DNA of 64,000 nt from Rhodospirillales bacterium (GCA_023898785.1 CP060239.1:496001-560000), one strand, 5' to 3'. Counted from the first letter of the stretch, positions 45,232 through 54,701 are shown. The notes: generated from the sequence alone by a model not told the origin. Numbers and translations: made by a program.

Positions 45232-46035
45232 ATGAGTGCGCCCCAAATTCACCCTAGTGCCATTATTGATGAAAAGGCTGTGTTGGCCGATGGTGTCAAG
45301 ATCGGTCCATATTGCGTGATTGGTCCGGATGTTTCTTTGGGCGCAGATGTGGAGTTGAAATCGCATGTCGTGATTGATGGATGCACAGAAATTGGCGCAG
45401 GTTGTACGATTTATCCGTTTGTGTCTTTGGGGGCCGCACCACAGGATTTGAAATATGCCGGTGAGAAGTCCCGGCTCATTATTGGTCAAAACAATACAAT
45501 CCGCGAACATACGACAATGAATCCCGGCACTGCGGATGGGGGGATGGTGACGCGTGTTGGTAATAATAACCTATTCATGATGAGCACACATGTGGCGCAT
45601 GATTGCCAGGTGGGTAATCATGTGATTATGGCGAACAATGCAACATTGGGTGGGCACGTACAGGTTGGTGATTTTGTAATTATCGGCGGCTTGGCGGCTG
45701 TGCATCAGTTTGTGCGTATTGGTGATCATGCTATTATTGGCGGCATGTCGGGCGTAGAAAATGATGTAATTCCATATGGTCGGGTCAAGGGTGAGCGGGC
45801 GCATTTGCACGGACTGAACCTGATTGGCCTTGAGCGCCGAGGGTTTCAAAAAGAAGATATTCGTCATTTGCAGCGAGCCTATAATCAGCTTTTTGGTGAT
45901 GAAGGGACCATGGATCAACGCATCGAAAGCGTGAGTGAAAATTACTCCGGCAATGAAACTGTTACGAAAATTATTGAATTTGCCAAGGGCAAGGACAAGT
46001 TTCCATTATGTCAGCCGCCGAAGAAAAATGCCTAG
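45232..46035 (+). CDS. lpxA: UDP-N-acetylglucosamine acyltransferase
   Basis: LpxA catalyses the first step of lipid A synthesis, a 3-O acylation of UDP-GlcNAc. The 267-residue product is a hexapeptide-repeat beta-helix with the catalytic His123 in THVAHDCQVGNH, the REHTTMNPGT block near residue 91, and a helical C-terminal domain (from about residue 190). A GAAAAAAGGTTAGAG ribosome site precedes the ATG. The 3' end overlaps lpxI by 28 bases. Confidence 0.96.
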   Translation: MSAPQIHPSAIIDEKAVLADGVKIGPYCVIGPDVSLGADVELKSHVVIDGCTEIGAGCTIYPFVSLGAAPQDLKYAGEKSRLIIGQNNTIREHTTMNPGTADGGMVTRVGNNNLFMMSTHVAHDCQVGNHVIMANNATLGGHVQVGDFVIIGGLAAVHQFVRIGDHAIIGGMSGVENDVIPYGRVKGERAHLHGLNLIGLERRGFQKEDIRHLQRAYNQLFGDEGTMDQRIESVSENYSGNETVTKIIEFAKGKDKFPLCQPPKKNA

Positions 46036-46853
46036 AGGGTTTGTCCCGTATTGGAATTATTGCAGGTGGCGGTGCGTTGCCACGAATGTTGATTGCTGCG
46101 TGTCAAGATAGGGGTATTGAACCGTTCATTGTTGCATTTGAAGGTCAAACTGATCCGGAGACTCCTGACGGGCTGGACCATATCTGGGTGCATTTGGGCG
46201 CTACCCGTAAGGTTATACGTACGCTGCGCAAATCCGGCATTCGTGATTTGGTGATGCTGGGTTCTATTCGCAGGCCATCCTTGAGTGAGTTGAAGCCTGA
46301 TTTTAAAACTGTTGAGTTTTTTGCCAAAGAGGGCTGGAAGAGTCTTGGGGATGATAGCTTGTTGCGGGCCTTACGGCGGTTTTTGGAAGGCGAAGGGTTT
46401 ACATTGCATGGGGCGCAAGAATTTATACCGGAGCTTTTGGCACCGGAAGGTGTTATTGGGCGTATAAAGCCCCATGCGGCGCAGCGGCGTGATATTGCAC
46501 GTGGAATTGAGGTTCTTAAAGCATTGAGCAGGCAGGATGTTGGGCAGGCGGCAGTAGTGCAAAATGGTCATGTTCTGGGCATTGAGGGAGCGGAAGGGAC
46601 GGACGGTTTAATCCGGCGCTGTGGTGATCTGAAACGGAAAGGACATGGTGCAGTTCTTGTGAAGCTTTGTAAAGATACGCAAGATCAGGATCTTGATTTA
46701 CCGACGATTGGTCCACACACTGTAGATAATATTATTCAATCTGGTTTTAGTGGTTTGGCCGTGCATGCGGGGAAGAGTTTTATTAGTCAAATTGATGATG
46801 TGCGCGAAAAAGCTGATAGTGCAGGCGTGTTTGTTATAGGGATTAGTCTTTAA
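46008..46853 (+). CDS. lpxI: UDP-2,3-diacylglucosamine pyrophosphatase LpxI
   Basis: LpxI cleaves UDP-2,3-diacylglucosamine to lipid X and replaces LpxH in alphaproteobacteria. The 281-residue product (DUF1009 family) has an N-terminal Rossmann-like part with RIGIIAGGGALPRMLI. The C-terminal catalytic part holds AAVVQNGHVLGIEGAEGTD near residue 180, with Asp and Glu residues that bind metal, and KLCKDTQDQDLDLPTIGP. The ATG at 46008 lies inside the end of lpxA. Its neighbour lpxB uses its product, so the pathway order follows the gene order. Confidence 0.94.
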   Translation: MSAAEEKCLEGLSRIGIIAGGGALPRMLIAACQDRGIEPFIVAFEGQTDPETPDGLDHIWVHLGATRKVIRTLRKSGIRDLVMLGSIRRPSLSELKPDFKTVEFFAKEGWKSLGDDSLLRALRRFLEGEGFTLHGAQEFIPELLAPEGVIGRIKPHAAQRRDIARGIEVLKALSRQDVGQAAVVQNGHVLGIEGAEGTDGLIRRCGDLKRKGHGAVLVKLCKDTQDQDLDLPTIGPHTVDNIIQSGFSGLAVHAGKSFISQIDDVREKADSAGVFVIGISL

Positions 46854-46865
46854 GGAGTTTGATAG

Positions 46866-48023
46866 ATGAATAAGTCTGTATTTTTTATCGCGGGAGAGGC
46901 TTCCGGAGATTCTCTTGGAGCCTCGCTTATGCGGGGTTTGAAAAAGCGCGAAGGAGATTTGGTCAAGTTTTCAGGGATTGGTGGCCCATTGATGGAGGGG
47001 CAAGGGTTTAAGAGTCTTCTTCCTATGGATGATCTTTGTGTGATGGGGCTTTGGGAGGTGGTTTGGCAGCTTCCGAGGCTGCTCAGGCTTATTCAAGGCA
47101 CTGTTGAGGAAATTGAAAAATGTGCGCCTGATGTTGTTGTTACGATTGATTTGCCGGATTTTAATTTTGAGGTGGCGCAGCGTTTGAAAAAACGGGGCAT
47201 TTTTAAAGGTAAAATTGTTCATTATGTCGCGCCAAGTGTTTGGGCATGGCGGCCTGGGCGGGCAAAGAAGATTGCCGGGTATTTTGACGGTTTGATGTGC
47301 TTGTTTCCATTTGAGCCTGCATATTTTACAGAGCATGGGCTTGATGCGGCTTATGTAGGGCATCCTTTGATCGAGGTTGATACGGCGGCTCTGGATCCGA
47401 AAGGTTTTCGAGAAGATCTTCATATCCAAGATGGCGCGTTGTGCTTGGGGGTGCTTTTTGGTAGCCGGGAACGCGAATTGAGTTCGTTGTCAAAACCATT
47501 TTTGGAGACTATTGGCGCATTACATGAGCAATATGAAAATTTACAATTGATTGCGCCTACATTGCCGTCGCTTGAATATAACGTTACAAATTTATTGAGC
47601 GGTATTGATGTTCCTTGCAACGTTGTTAAAGATCAGAATTTTAAATGGGATGCGTTGGCATCGTGTGATGTGGCGTTGGCGGCATCGGGAACGGTTGCGC
47701 TTGAGCTGTCTTATTTAGGCGTGCCGCATATTATCGGTTATAAGGCGCATCCGCTGACGGCATTGATTTTGAAACTTGTTGTGAAGACTAAATATGCTCA
47801 TTTGGCTAATATTTTGCTGAATGAAGAGGTCGTGCCGGAATATTTGCAGACGAAATGCAGCGCCGGCAAGCTTACGCGCGCGATGATGCGGCTGTTGCGC
47901 TATCCGGAAGAGCAAGTAAAGCAAAAGCAGGCGTTTGCCCGGTTGCATGAAAAATTGCAACTTGGGGCTGGTGAAACGCCGAGCGAAAGAGCTGCCGCCT
48001 ATGTTTTGCGCATGGCTGCGTGA
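46866..48023 (+). CDS. lpxB: lipid-A-disaccharide synthase
   Basis: LpxB joins lipid X and UDP-diacylglucosamine to form the beta-1,6 disaccharide of lipid A. The 385-residue GT-B glycosyltransferase starts with FIAGEASGDSLGASLM and has TIDLPDFNFEVAQRLK, HYVAPSVWAWRPGRAKKI near residue 120 and LAASGTVALELSYLGVP near 274. A good AAGGAG precedes the ATG. It is the last gene of the long plus-strand supercluster and converges on gltA with an 11-base gap. Confidence 0.96.
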   Translation: MNKSVFFIAGEASGDSLGASLMRGLKKREGDLVKFSGIGGPLMEGQGFKSLLPMDDLCVMGLWEVVWQLPRLLRLIQGTVEEIEKCAPDVVVTIDLPDFNFEVAQRLKKRGIFKGKIVHYVAPSVWAWRPGRAKKIAGYFDGLMCLFPFEPAYFTEHGLDAAYVGHPLIEVDTAALDPKGFREDLHIQDGALCLGVLFGSRERELSSLSKPFLETIGALHEQYENLQLIAPTLPSLEYNVTNLLSGIDVPCNVVKDQNFKWDALASCDVALAASGTVALELSYLGVPHIIGYKAHPLTALILKLVVKTKYAHLANILLNEEVVPEYLQTKCSAGKLTRAMMRLLRYPEEQVKQKQAFARLHEKLQLGAGETPSERAAAYVLRMAA

Positions 48024-48034
48024 TCCCGGTTTTT

Positions 48035-49357
48035 TTATTTCCGTTTATCCATCGGTACGTAAGGACGGGCTACCGGGCCGGTGTAAAGCTGGCGCGGGCG
48101 ACCGATGCGCAATGTTGGCTCCTCGATCATTTCTTTCCATTGTGCAATCCAGCCAACGGTTCTGGCGACGGCGAACAGCACGGTAAACATTGAGGTTGGA
48201 AATCCCATAGCCTTGAGGATAATTCCAGAATAGAAATCGACATTAGGGAAGAGTTTGCGGCTGACGAAGTAATCATCTTCCAGAGCGATGCGCTCAAGTT
48301 CCATAGCCAGTTCAAGACGCGGGTCCTGAACTCCTAGGTCGGCAAGGATATCATCGCATGATTTTTTGAGAACGCCTGCGCGCGGGTCGAAGTTTTTGTA
48401 AACGCGGTGGCCAAAGCCCATGAGGCGGAATGGATCGTCTTTGTCCTTGGCTCGTTCGATAAATTCAGGGATATTTTTCTTGTCGCCGATTTGGTCGAGC
48501 ATTTCAAGCACAGCCTGATTTGCACCGCCATGCGCGGGTCCCCACAGCGAGGCAATACCGGAAGAGATACAGGTAAAGGGATTGGCTTGGGATGATCCGG
48601 CCAGGCGCACGGTTGAGGTGGAAGCGTTTTGTTCGTGGTCAGCGTGCAAAATTAAAATTTTGTTCATCGCGTCGGCTAAAAGCGGATTGATTTTATAGGG
48701 TTCTGCTGGAAGACCAAAGCACATATAGAGAAAGTTTTCGGCATAGCTGAGGTCGTTGCGCGGATACATGAAGGGCTGGCCAACATTGTATTTGTAGGTC
48801 ATTGCCGCCAATGTTGGAATTTTTGCAATGAGGCGGTGAGCGGAGATTTTACGTTGTTCGGGGTCCCAAATATCCAGAGAGTCGTGGTAGAAAGCCGAGA
48901 GTGCTCCGACAGTGCCGCACATAATGGCCATCGGGTGGGCATCACGGCGAAATCCGCGATAGAAATAGTTGATCTGTTCATGCACCATCGTGTGATGGGT
49001 GATGGTGCGTTCAAATTCTTCCATTTCTTTTTTATTAGGGAGGTCGCCGTAAAGCAGAGCGTGGCAGACTTCAAGGTAGCTGCTGTGTTCGGCCAGATCC
49101 TCGATGCTGTAGCCGCGATGCATGAGAATGCCTTTTTCACCATCGATAAATGTCAGGCGAGATTCGCAGCTTCCGGTTGAGGTGAATCCGGGGTCATAGG
49201 TGAAGTGACCTGTTTCGGCATAAAGTTTGCGCACATCGATCACACTCGGTCCCGTTGAACCATCAAGTACCGGTAGCTTATAGCTTTCGCCCGTCTCATC
49301 ATTGGTTAGTGTGAATGTATTTTGGCTTTCAGGTTCTTTACCCATTGGGATCCCCAT
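48035..49357 (-). CDS. gltA: citrate synthase (type I)
   Basis: GltA condenses acetyl-CoA and oxaloacetate in the TCA cycle. The 440-residue product is the long Gram-negative type with an N-terminal beta domain. The catalytic residues lie in LHADHEQNASTSTVRLAG (His), WGPAHGGANQAVLEML (His) and FGHRVYKNFDPRA (with the Asp nearby). The ATG at 49357 is the first in frame. A second one four codons on has a GGGGAT before it and could be used. A possible promoter lies just upstream. Confidence 0.97.
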   Translation of the reverse strand: MGIPMGKEPESQNTFTLTNDETGESYKLPVLDGSTGPSVIDVRKLYAETGHFTYDPGFTSTGSCESRLTFIDGEKGILMHRGYSIEDLAEHSSYLEVCHALLYGDLPNKKEMEEFERTITHHTMVHEQINYFYRGFRRDAHPMAIMCGTVGALSAFYHDSLDIWDPEQRKISAHRLIAKIPTLAAMTYKYNVGQPFMYPRNDLSYAENFLYMCFGLPAEPYKINPLLADAMNKILILHADHEQNASTSTVRLAGSSQANPFTCISSGIASLWGPAHGGANQAVLEMLDQIGDKKNIPEFIERAKDKDDPFRLMGFGHRVYKNFDPRAGVLKKSCDDILADLGVQDPRLELAMELERIALEDDYFVSRKLFPNVDFYSGIILKAMGFPTSMFTVLFAVARTVGWIAQWKEMIEEPTLRIGRPRQLYTGPVARPYVPMDKRK

Positions 49358-49379
49358 ATTGTTTGATTGTATTGAAAAT

Positions 49380-49407
49380 AGAATAGGCAGAATTTGCGGT
49401 TGTGCAA
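49380..49407 (-). promoter_or_regulatory. possible gltA promoter
   Basis: On the minus strand TTGCAC and TATTCT are 16 bases apart in the 83-base gap between gltX and gltA, ending about 22 bases before the gltA ATG. The -10 match is only four of six, so this is a weak call. Confidence 0.35.
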
Positions 49408-49440
49408 CTGGGCATTATTGTAGAGAAGTTTTGCGATTGA

Positions 49441-50850
49441 TCAAGCCCGATCAATCGCGTTTTGAATGCGCGCGCATGTTTCGGTTTTTCCAAGAATTTC
49501 AGTAGCATGGAAAATTGATGGCGAAACGGTGGTGCCTGTCAGTGCGGCGCGCAGCGGCATGGCGACTTTGCCCATTTTGCTCTCGCGCAGATCAGCGGCG
49601 ATGGTTTTGATGGCGGATTGAATATTCTCGGATGTGAAATCGCTTAATGATTCGAGGGTGGTTTTGAGCGCTTGAAGCACGTCGAGATTGTCCTGACCCA
49701 ATAACGCGCCGGCTTTTTCGTCATAATCAAACGGAGCAGTTTTGGCATAAAATGCTGATTCATCAGTGAATTGGAGTAGTGTCTTGGCACGAGACTTTAA
49801 TTCATCTGCGCTTTGCATGATCCGCATCTGCGCTTGCGCATCAGGATCGATGTTGTGACGTTGTTTATAAAAAGGCATGCAAAGCTCTATAAGACGTTGT
49901 GGGTCGGATTCATTGATGTAATGGGCATTGAGGCTTTCGAGCTTATCAAAGTCAAAGCGGGCAGCAGCTTTGCCGATATGGTCAAGATTGAACCATTCGA
50001 GGGCCTGCGTATCTGAGATAATTTCATCATCGCCATGGCTCCAGCCCAGCCGTAGCAGGTAATTGCGCATGGCTTCAGGCAGGTAGCCCATTTCACGGTA
50101 TTCCTCTACACTTGCAGCGCCGTGGCGTTTGGACATTTTGGTGCCATCGGGTCCGAGGATTAGCGGCAGGTGAGCGTATTGCGGCTTTTCCCAACCCAGG
50201 ACATCGTAAATGACGTTCTGGCGGAAGGTGTTGTTGAGGTGGTCGTCGCCGCGAATGACATGTGTAACGCCCATATCATGATCGTCTACAACCACAGAAA
50301 GCATATAGGTCGGAGTGCCATCTGCGCGCAGGATAATGAAATCGTCCAGTTGTGTATTATTGACAGTCACTTCGCCCTGTACGTGGTCCTGAATGGTTGA
50401 TTTACCTTCACGGGGGGCTTTGATGCGAATGGTCGGCTCTATGCCTTTGGGGGCATCTTCATGGCCTTTATCGCGCCATCTTCGGTCATAAAAAGTTGGT
50501 TTGCCGTCTTCGCGGGCCTTTTTTCGCATTTCTTCGAGTTCATCCTGGCTGCAGTAACAGCGATAGGCCAGGCCTTTGTCCAGCAGCTCTTCAGCGATCT
50601 CTATATGACGGTTTTTTTGTTCGTATTGAGAAACGATTTCTCCATCCCAGTCCAACTCCAGCCATTTCATGGCGTTAATCAAGGCAACGACCGCTTCTTC
50701 ATTGTGGCGGGCGCGGTCTGTGTCTTCAATGCGAAACAGCATTTTGCCGCCATTTTTACGGGCGTAGAGCCAGTTAAATAGCGCGGTGCGGGCAGTGCCG
50801 ATATGCATGAAACCGGTGGGAGAAGGCGGAAAACGAGTGACGATGCTCAT
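49441..50850 (-). CDS. gltX: glutamyl-tRNA synthetase
   Basis: GltX charges tRNA-Glu and, in many alphaproteobacteria, also tRNA-Gln. The class I HIGH motif is HIGT at residues 16-19 (PPSPTGFMHIGTARTALF), and KMSKR is at 238-242. The zinc-binding-like segment CYCSQDELEEMR is near residue 98. The length of 469 residues is normal. The minus-strand order gltX-gltA, with comEC divergent, is the conserved one. No ribosome-site anomaly was noted. Confidence 0.96.
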   Translation of the reverse strand: MSIVTRFPPSPTGFMHIGTARTALFNWLYARKNGGKMLFRIEDTDRARHNEEAVVALINAMKWLELDWDGEIVSQYEQKNRHIEIAEELLDKGLAYRCYCSQDELEEMRKKAREDGKPTFYDRRWRDKGHEDAPKGIEPTIRIKAPREGKSTIQDHVQGEVTVNNTQLDDFIILRADGTPTYMLSVVVDDHDMGVTHVIRGDDHLNNTFRQNVIYDVLGWEKPQYAHLPLILGPDGTKMSKRHGAASVEEYREMGYLPEAMRNYLLRLGWSHGDDEIISDTQALEWFNLDHIGKAAARFDFDKLESLNAHYINESDPQRLIELCMPFYKQRHNIDPDAQAQMRIMQSADELKSRAKTLLQFTDESAFYAKTAPFDYDEKAGALLGQDNLDVLQALKTTLESLSDFTSENIQSAIKTIAADLRESKMGKVAMPLRAALTGTTVSPSIFHATEILGKTETCARIQNAIDRA

Positions 50851-50921
50851 GATGAATATGCTTGTATGCTGAGTGTTTTTCTTTAAAACCGAATTATGGT
50901 CTTAAAGCGCATTGGGGGCTC

Positions 50922-53069
50922 ATGCAAGAGATTCGTTCATTGAACCCGTTTCCGCGGATAGTGAAAGGCTGCTCGATATGCCCGGATATCAGGGCGGCGG
51001 GACATGGATTGCTCACGGCGATTGCGGTGCAGCGCAGCGAAGCGTTTTTGTGGGGGCCTGTGTGTATAGGCTGTGGGATCATTGTTTATTTTATGTTGGA
51101 GTATGAGCCGCCGGCTTTGTTGGGGGTAGCAACGGTATTTGCGCTGTTAGGATTCTACCGCTTTGTGCGTCCTTTTGAAATTTTACGTTTCGTCTGTTTG
51201 GCTTTGTTGTGTGGTGCGTGTGGATTTAGCGCTGCGGCTTACCGTACGCAGAGTGTTTATACCCCGATTTTGCAGAAAAAAATGGCACCGGTGCAGGTGT
51301 CTGGAACGGTCGAATCTCTTGAATATTTTCCGAATGAAAAAAGCACGCGTGCTGTTTTGGGTGCTGTACGTATTGAGAAATTAGCTGAGGACGAAACGCC
51401 GAGGCGAGTGCGGATTAGCTTCAGGAATGGTGAGGGGTTAAGCGTTGGTGCGCATATTGAAGTGCTGGCAGGGCTTAATCCGCCTTCATCGCCGGTGCTT
51501 CCGGGAGGGTTTGATTTTCAACGTTATATGTTTTTCAAAGGCATTGGCGCGGTCGGGTTTGCCTATGGTACTCCGCGCCGCGTTGAGGAGAGGGGAAGCG
51601 GTGGATTGGTTGCGAGGCTTCAAGCTCTGCGCGCGCGGATTGCTTTGAACGCCATACAAAAGAACGGTGAAAATGGCGGCGTTGCGGCGGCGCTTTTGGT
51701 GGGGCAGCACACGGCGATTACTGAAAGTGATCAGGAGGCAATGCGCTGGGCGGGGTTGGCGCATATGTTAGCGATTTCGGGGCTGCATATCGGGCTGTTT
51801 TTTGGGTTTGTGTTTTTTGTTGTGCGTTTTGGGTTGGCGCTTAGCCCCCGTTTGGCGCTGCGTTATCCCATTAAGAAATATGCGGCGCTGTGTGCGATGT
51901 TTGCAGCGGTTTGCTATATGTTTTTGGCCGGAGCAGGGGTGCCGACCCAGCGGGCTGTGTTGATGACGGGAGTGGTATTTGCGGCTATTTTACTCGATCG
52001 TAGCCCGATCTCGATGCGTCTTGTGGCTTTTGCCGCGATTGTCATTTTGTTGATTGCGCCGGAAAGTTTGCTGTCGGCGAGTTTTCAGATGTCGTTTGGT
52101 GCGGTGGCCGGATTGGTGGCGTTTTATAGCGCCATTCGTCCGTTCTGGTCGGCTTTATATCGCAAGGCTGGATGGATACGCCGTGCGGGGCTGTATGTGC
52201 TTGGTGTTTCGGTTACGAGTGTGGTTGCGACGTTGGCGACGGCGGGGTTCGCGCTGTATCATTTTCAACAATTGGCTGTCTATGGCTTGCCGGCTAATAT
52301 TCTGGCGATGCCGATTTTGGCTTTTGTGGTGATGCCGTTTGCGGTTTTACACTTTTTGTTGATGCCGTTTGGGATGGAAGGGATTGCGCTCAGTGTTATG
52401 GGATGGGGAATAGGTTTGATTCTGGATGTTGCGCATTTTGTTTCGGGTTTGGATCATGCGGTTTTGCATGGCAGGGTATGGGGTGGTTTTGCGTTGGCAT
52501 TGTTTAGCGCAGGCTTTGTTATGCTGGTTTTGCTGAAGGGGCGTTTGCGGATCATTGCGGCGATAGCGTTTGTTTTGTGTATTATCGAGATTTTATATGT
52601 AGAACAACCAGATATACTAATTTCTTCAAATTCTAAATTAATGGCGATCCGTCAGGATAACGGGTCATTGTTGTATTCGGATCTGCAAAAAGAGCGGTTT
52701 GTGCGGGAGCAGTGGGCGCAAGGATTTGGATTGCAGAAGCAAAAAGCGCAAAAATGGCCGAAAGAGGGGCAAAACGGGAATCTGTATTGTGCAGAGGCTG
52801 GCTGCCGGTTGGAGCGGGCAGGCAGCCGTGTTGCTTTTTTGTATGATGCGCAAGGGTTTGAGGAGGAATGTTTGTGGGCGGATGTGATTATTGCGCCTGA
52901 TCCGTTGCCGAAATGTGAGGGGGCGCGGGTTATTGACCGGTTTACGACATGGCGTGGCGGAGCACATGCGATTACGTTGCGCGAGGGCGATGCACCGGAG
53001 ATTGTCGCGGTCGAGGATCGGCGTGGTCAAAGGCCATGGGTGGCACGGTTTCAGCAGGAATGGCTATAG
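50922..53069 (+). CDS. comEC: ComEC/Rec2-family DNA uptake channel protein
   Basis: ComEC conducts single-stranded DNA across the inner membrane in natural transformation. The product of 715 residues from the ATG at 50922 (GGGGGCTC upstream) has about ten hydrophobic segments, an N-terminal OB-like soluble domain (about residues 115-200) and the competence core with HMLAISGLHIGLFFGF near residue 285. The C-terminal soluble part (from about 570) lacks the metallo-beta-lactamase HxHxDH motif, so it is probably non-catalytic. An in-frame TTG at 50862 would add 20 unlikely residues. It stands between gltX and lexA as in other alphaproteobacteria. Confidence 0.9.
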   Translation: MQEIRSLNPFPRIVKGCSICPDIRAAGHGLLTAIAVQRSEAFLWGPVCIGCGIIVYFMLEYEPPALLGVATVFALLGFYRFVRPFEILRFVCLALLCGACGFSAAAYRTQSVYTPILQKKMAPVQVSGTVESLEYFPNEKSTRAVLGAVRIEKLAEDETPRRVRISFRNGEGLSVGAHIEVLAGLNPPSSPVLPGGFDFQRYMFFKGIGAVGFAYGTPRRVEERGSGGLVARLQALRARIALNAIQKNGENGGVAAALLVGQHTAITESDQEAMRWAGLAHMLAISGLHIGLFFGFVFFVVRFGLALSPRLALRYPIKKYAALCAMFAAVCYMFLAGAGVPTQRAVLMTGVVFAAILLDRSPISMRLVAFAAIVILLIAPESLLSASFQMSFGAVAGLVAFYSAIRPFWSALYRKAGWIRRAGLYVLGVSVTSVVATLATAGFALYHFQQLAVYGLPANILAMPILAFVVMPFAVLHFLLMPFGMEGIALSVMGWGIGLILDVAHFVSGLDHAVLHGRVWGGFALALFSAGFVMLVLLKGRLRIIAAIAFVLCIIEILYVEQPDILISSNSKLMAIRQDNGSLLYSDLQKERFVREQWAQGFGLQKQKAQKWPKEGQNGNLYCAEAGCRLERAGSRVAFLYDAQGFEEECLWADVIIAPDPLPKCEGARVIDRFTTWRGGAHAITLREGDAPEIVAVEDRRGQRPWVARFQQEWL

Positions 53070-53087
53070 ATCATTGTATTAGCTGTT

Positions 53088-53112
53088 AAAACAGGATTAA
53101 CCAGTCTGTTTT
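53088..53112. terminator. possible bidirectional terminator between comEC and lexA
   Basis: AAAACAG at 53088-53094 and CTGTTTT at 53106-53112 can pair around an 11-base loop, and the A and T runs lie on the outer ends of the stem on both strands. The stem is short and AT-rich, so it may be weak. Confidence 0.3.
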
Positions 53113-53135
53113 GCAGTAGCGTTATGGGCGGGTTT

Positions 53136-53807
53136 TCAATGATATGAGCGCATCAGGCTGACGAGCCGCCCCTGAACTTTGACCCGTTCCGGCTCAAGTA
53201 TTCTTGGTTCATAGGCATCGTTTTCGGGCTCTAGCACGATCTTGCCCCCGGCGCGACGCAGGCGTTTAAGCGTGGCTTCTTCATCATCGATGAGGGCGAC
53301 GATGATGGCGCCGTTTTCGGCTGTATCGCAGCGTTGAATAATCACAATATCGGAATCGTTGATGCCGGCGTTGATCATCGAGTCGCCTTCAATGGTCAGG
53401 GCGTAAAGCTCGCCGTTGCCGGCAAATCCGGAGGGGATTTGTAAAAATTCGCCTTCATTGCGAATGGCGGCGATGGGCGTTCCGGCGGCGATTTTGCCAT
53501 AGAGCGGGACTTGATCGAATTCTTGGTTGGCGGTTGACATTTGCGTAATTGCATTTGTCGCATCGTGTGTTTCCCGTCCTGTATTTTTTATGCCATCGGG
53601 GAGTTTTTTGATTTCCAGTGCGCGGGCACGGTGCGGCATGCGCTCGATATAGCCGCGTTCTTCCAGTCCGCTGATCAGGCGGTGGATGCCGGATTTAGAT
53701 TTCAACCCTAACGCCTCTTTCATTTCTTCAAAGGAGGGGGGGACGTCATCAACACTGAGTCGTTGGTGAATAAAAAGCAACAAATCGCGTTGTTTTTTTG
53801 TAAGCAT
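53136..53807 (-). CDS. lexA: LexA repressor
   Basis: LexA represses the SOS regulon and self-cleaves when RecA is active. The N-terminal winged helix (residues 1-65) has PPSFEEMKEALGLKSKSGIH, where Ser/Gly/His follow the recognition pattern of the family. The cleavage site is Ala108-Gly109 (KIAAGTPI), the nucleophile is Ser143 (EGDSMINAG) and the base is Lys181 (EATLKRL). The length of 223 residues is normal for alphaproteobacteria. Its own SOS box lies 78 bases upstream. The divergent order lexA-comEC is conserved, but moaC and moeA, often found between trpC and lexA, are absent. Confidence 0.96.
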   Translation of the reverse strand: MLTKKQRDLLLFIHQRLSVDDVPPSFEEMKEALGLKSKSGIHRLISGLEERGYIERMPHRARALEIKKLPDGIKNTGRETHDATNAITQMSTANQEFDQVPLYGKIAAGTPIAAIRNEGEFLQIPSGFAGNGELYALTIEGDSMINAGINDSDIVIIQRCDTAENGAIIVALIDDEEATLKRLRRAGGKIVLEPENDAYEPRILEPERVKVQGRLVSLMRSYH

Positions 53808-53884
53808 GGTCTTTTTCCTCTTCCAATGTAATTTCTGCGCGCGGGCAGGTTCATGACAAGATATTACGCAGATATACGCTTTTT

Positions 53885-53899
53885 GTTCTACTTTAGTTC
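53885..53899 (-). promoter_or_regulatory. SOS box (LexA operator), GTTC-N7-GTTC
   Basis: The plus strand reads GTTCTACTTTAGTTC, an exact GTTC-N7-GTTC direct repeat, which is the alphaproteobacterial LexA-binding motif. On the lexA coding strand it is GAAC-N7-GAAC. It lies 78 bases before the lexA ATG, in the 102-base gap between trpC and lexA, so it fits autoregulation. Confidence 0.85.
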
Positions 53900-53909
53900 T
53901 TGATCTGTG

Positions 53910-54698
53910 TCAAATAGCTGTGCGAAGTTTTTTGACGGCGCTTCTGATGTCGTCCTGACGCATCAGGCTTTCACCGACGAGGAAACCGCTGAAACCAGCG
54001 GTTTTGAGTTTTGTAAGTGTATTGTGATCGGACAGGCCGCTTTCAGCGATTTTGACGCAGTTTTCAGGGATATCACTTACCAGATTAAAAGAAGTTTGAA
54101 CATCGACGCTTAGGGTTTTGAGGTTACGGTTATTGATGCCGATCATGGCGGGGTTAAGCGTGAGCGCACGCTCGAGTTCTTCGGCATCATGGATTTCGAC
54201 GAGTACGTCCATGCCGAGATCTGTGGCTAGCCCGTAAAGCTCTGCGGCCAGAGAATCATCTAGCGCGGCCATGATCAGCAAGATGCAATCAGCGCCCAAA
54301 GCCCGCGATTCATAAATCTGATATGGATCAATCATGAAATCCTTGCGGATCATTGGCAATTCAATTGCGGTGCGTGCAGAGATGAAATGTGCATCAGTGC
54401 CTTGAAAATACGGTTCATCGGTAAGCACAGAGACGCAGGCGGCTCCATTGTCCTCATAGATTTTGGCGATACTCGCCGGGTCAAAATCGGCGCGGATTAG
54501 TCCTTTGCTGGGCGAGGCTTTTTTAACCTCGGTGATCAGCGCGATTCCGGCTGCATTTACCGTCTTGATGCGATCGATAAAACCGCGCGGTGGAGATTGA
54601 TCTGCGATGCGGTTTTTAATTTCATTTAAGGGATGTGCGTTTTTTTGTTTTTCAACATGAGCGCGCTTTTTTTTACAAATTTCGTGGAGGACGCTCAT
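53910..54698 (-). CDS. trpC: indole-3-glycerol phosphate synthase
   Basis: TrpC closes the indole ring in tryptophan synthesis. The 262-residue TIM barrel has the catalytic Lys in TEVKKASPSKGLI near residue 58. RKDFMIDPYQIYESRALGAD follows, then GINNRNLKTLSVD near 186 and ESGL...GFLVGESLMR near the end. It is monofunctional, without a fused TrpF. It follows trpD by three bases on the same strand, and its end lies just beyond the SOS box. Confidence 0.97.
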   Translation of the reverse strand: MSVLHEICKKKRAHVEKQKNAHPLNEIKNRIADQSPPRGFIDRIKTVNAAGIALITEVKKASPSKGLIRADFDPASIAKIYEDNGAACVSVLTDEPYFQGTDAHFISARTAIELPMIRKDFMIDPYQIYESRALGADCILLIMAALDDSLAAELYGLATDLGMDVLVEIHDAEELERALTLNPAMIGINNRNLKTLSVDVQTSFNLVSDIPENCVKIAESGLSDHNTLTKLKTAGFSGFLVGESLMRQDDIRSAVKKLRTAI

Positions 54699-54701
54699 GT
54701 T

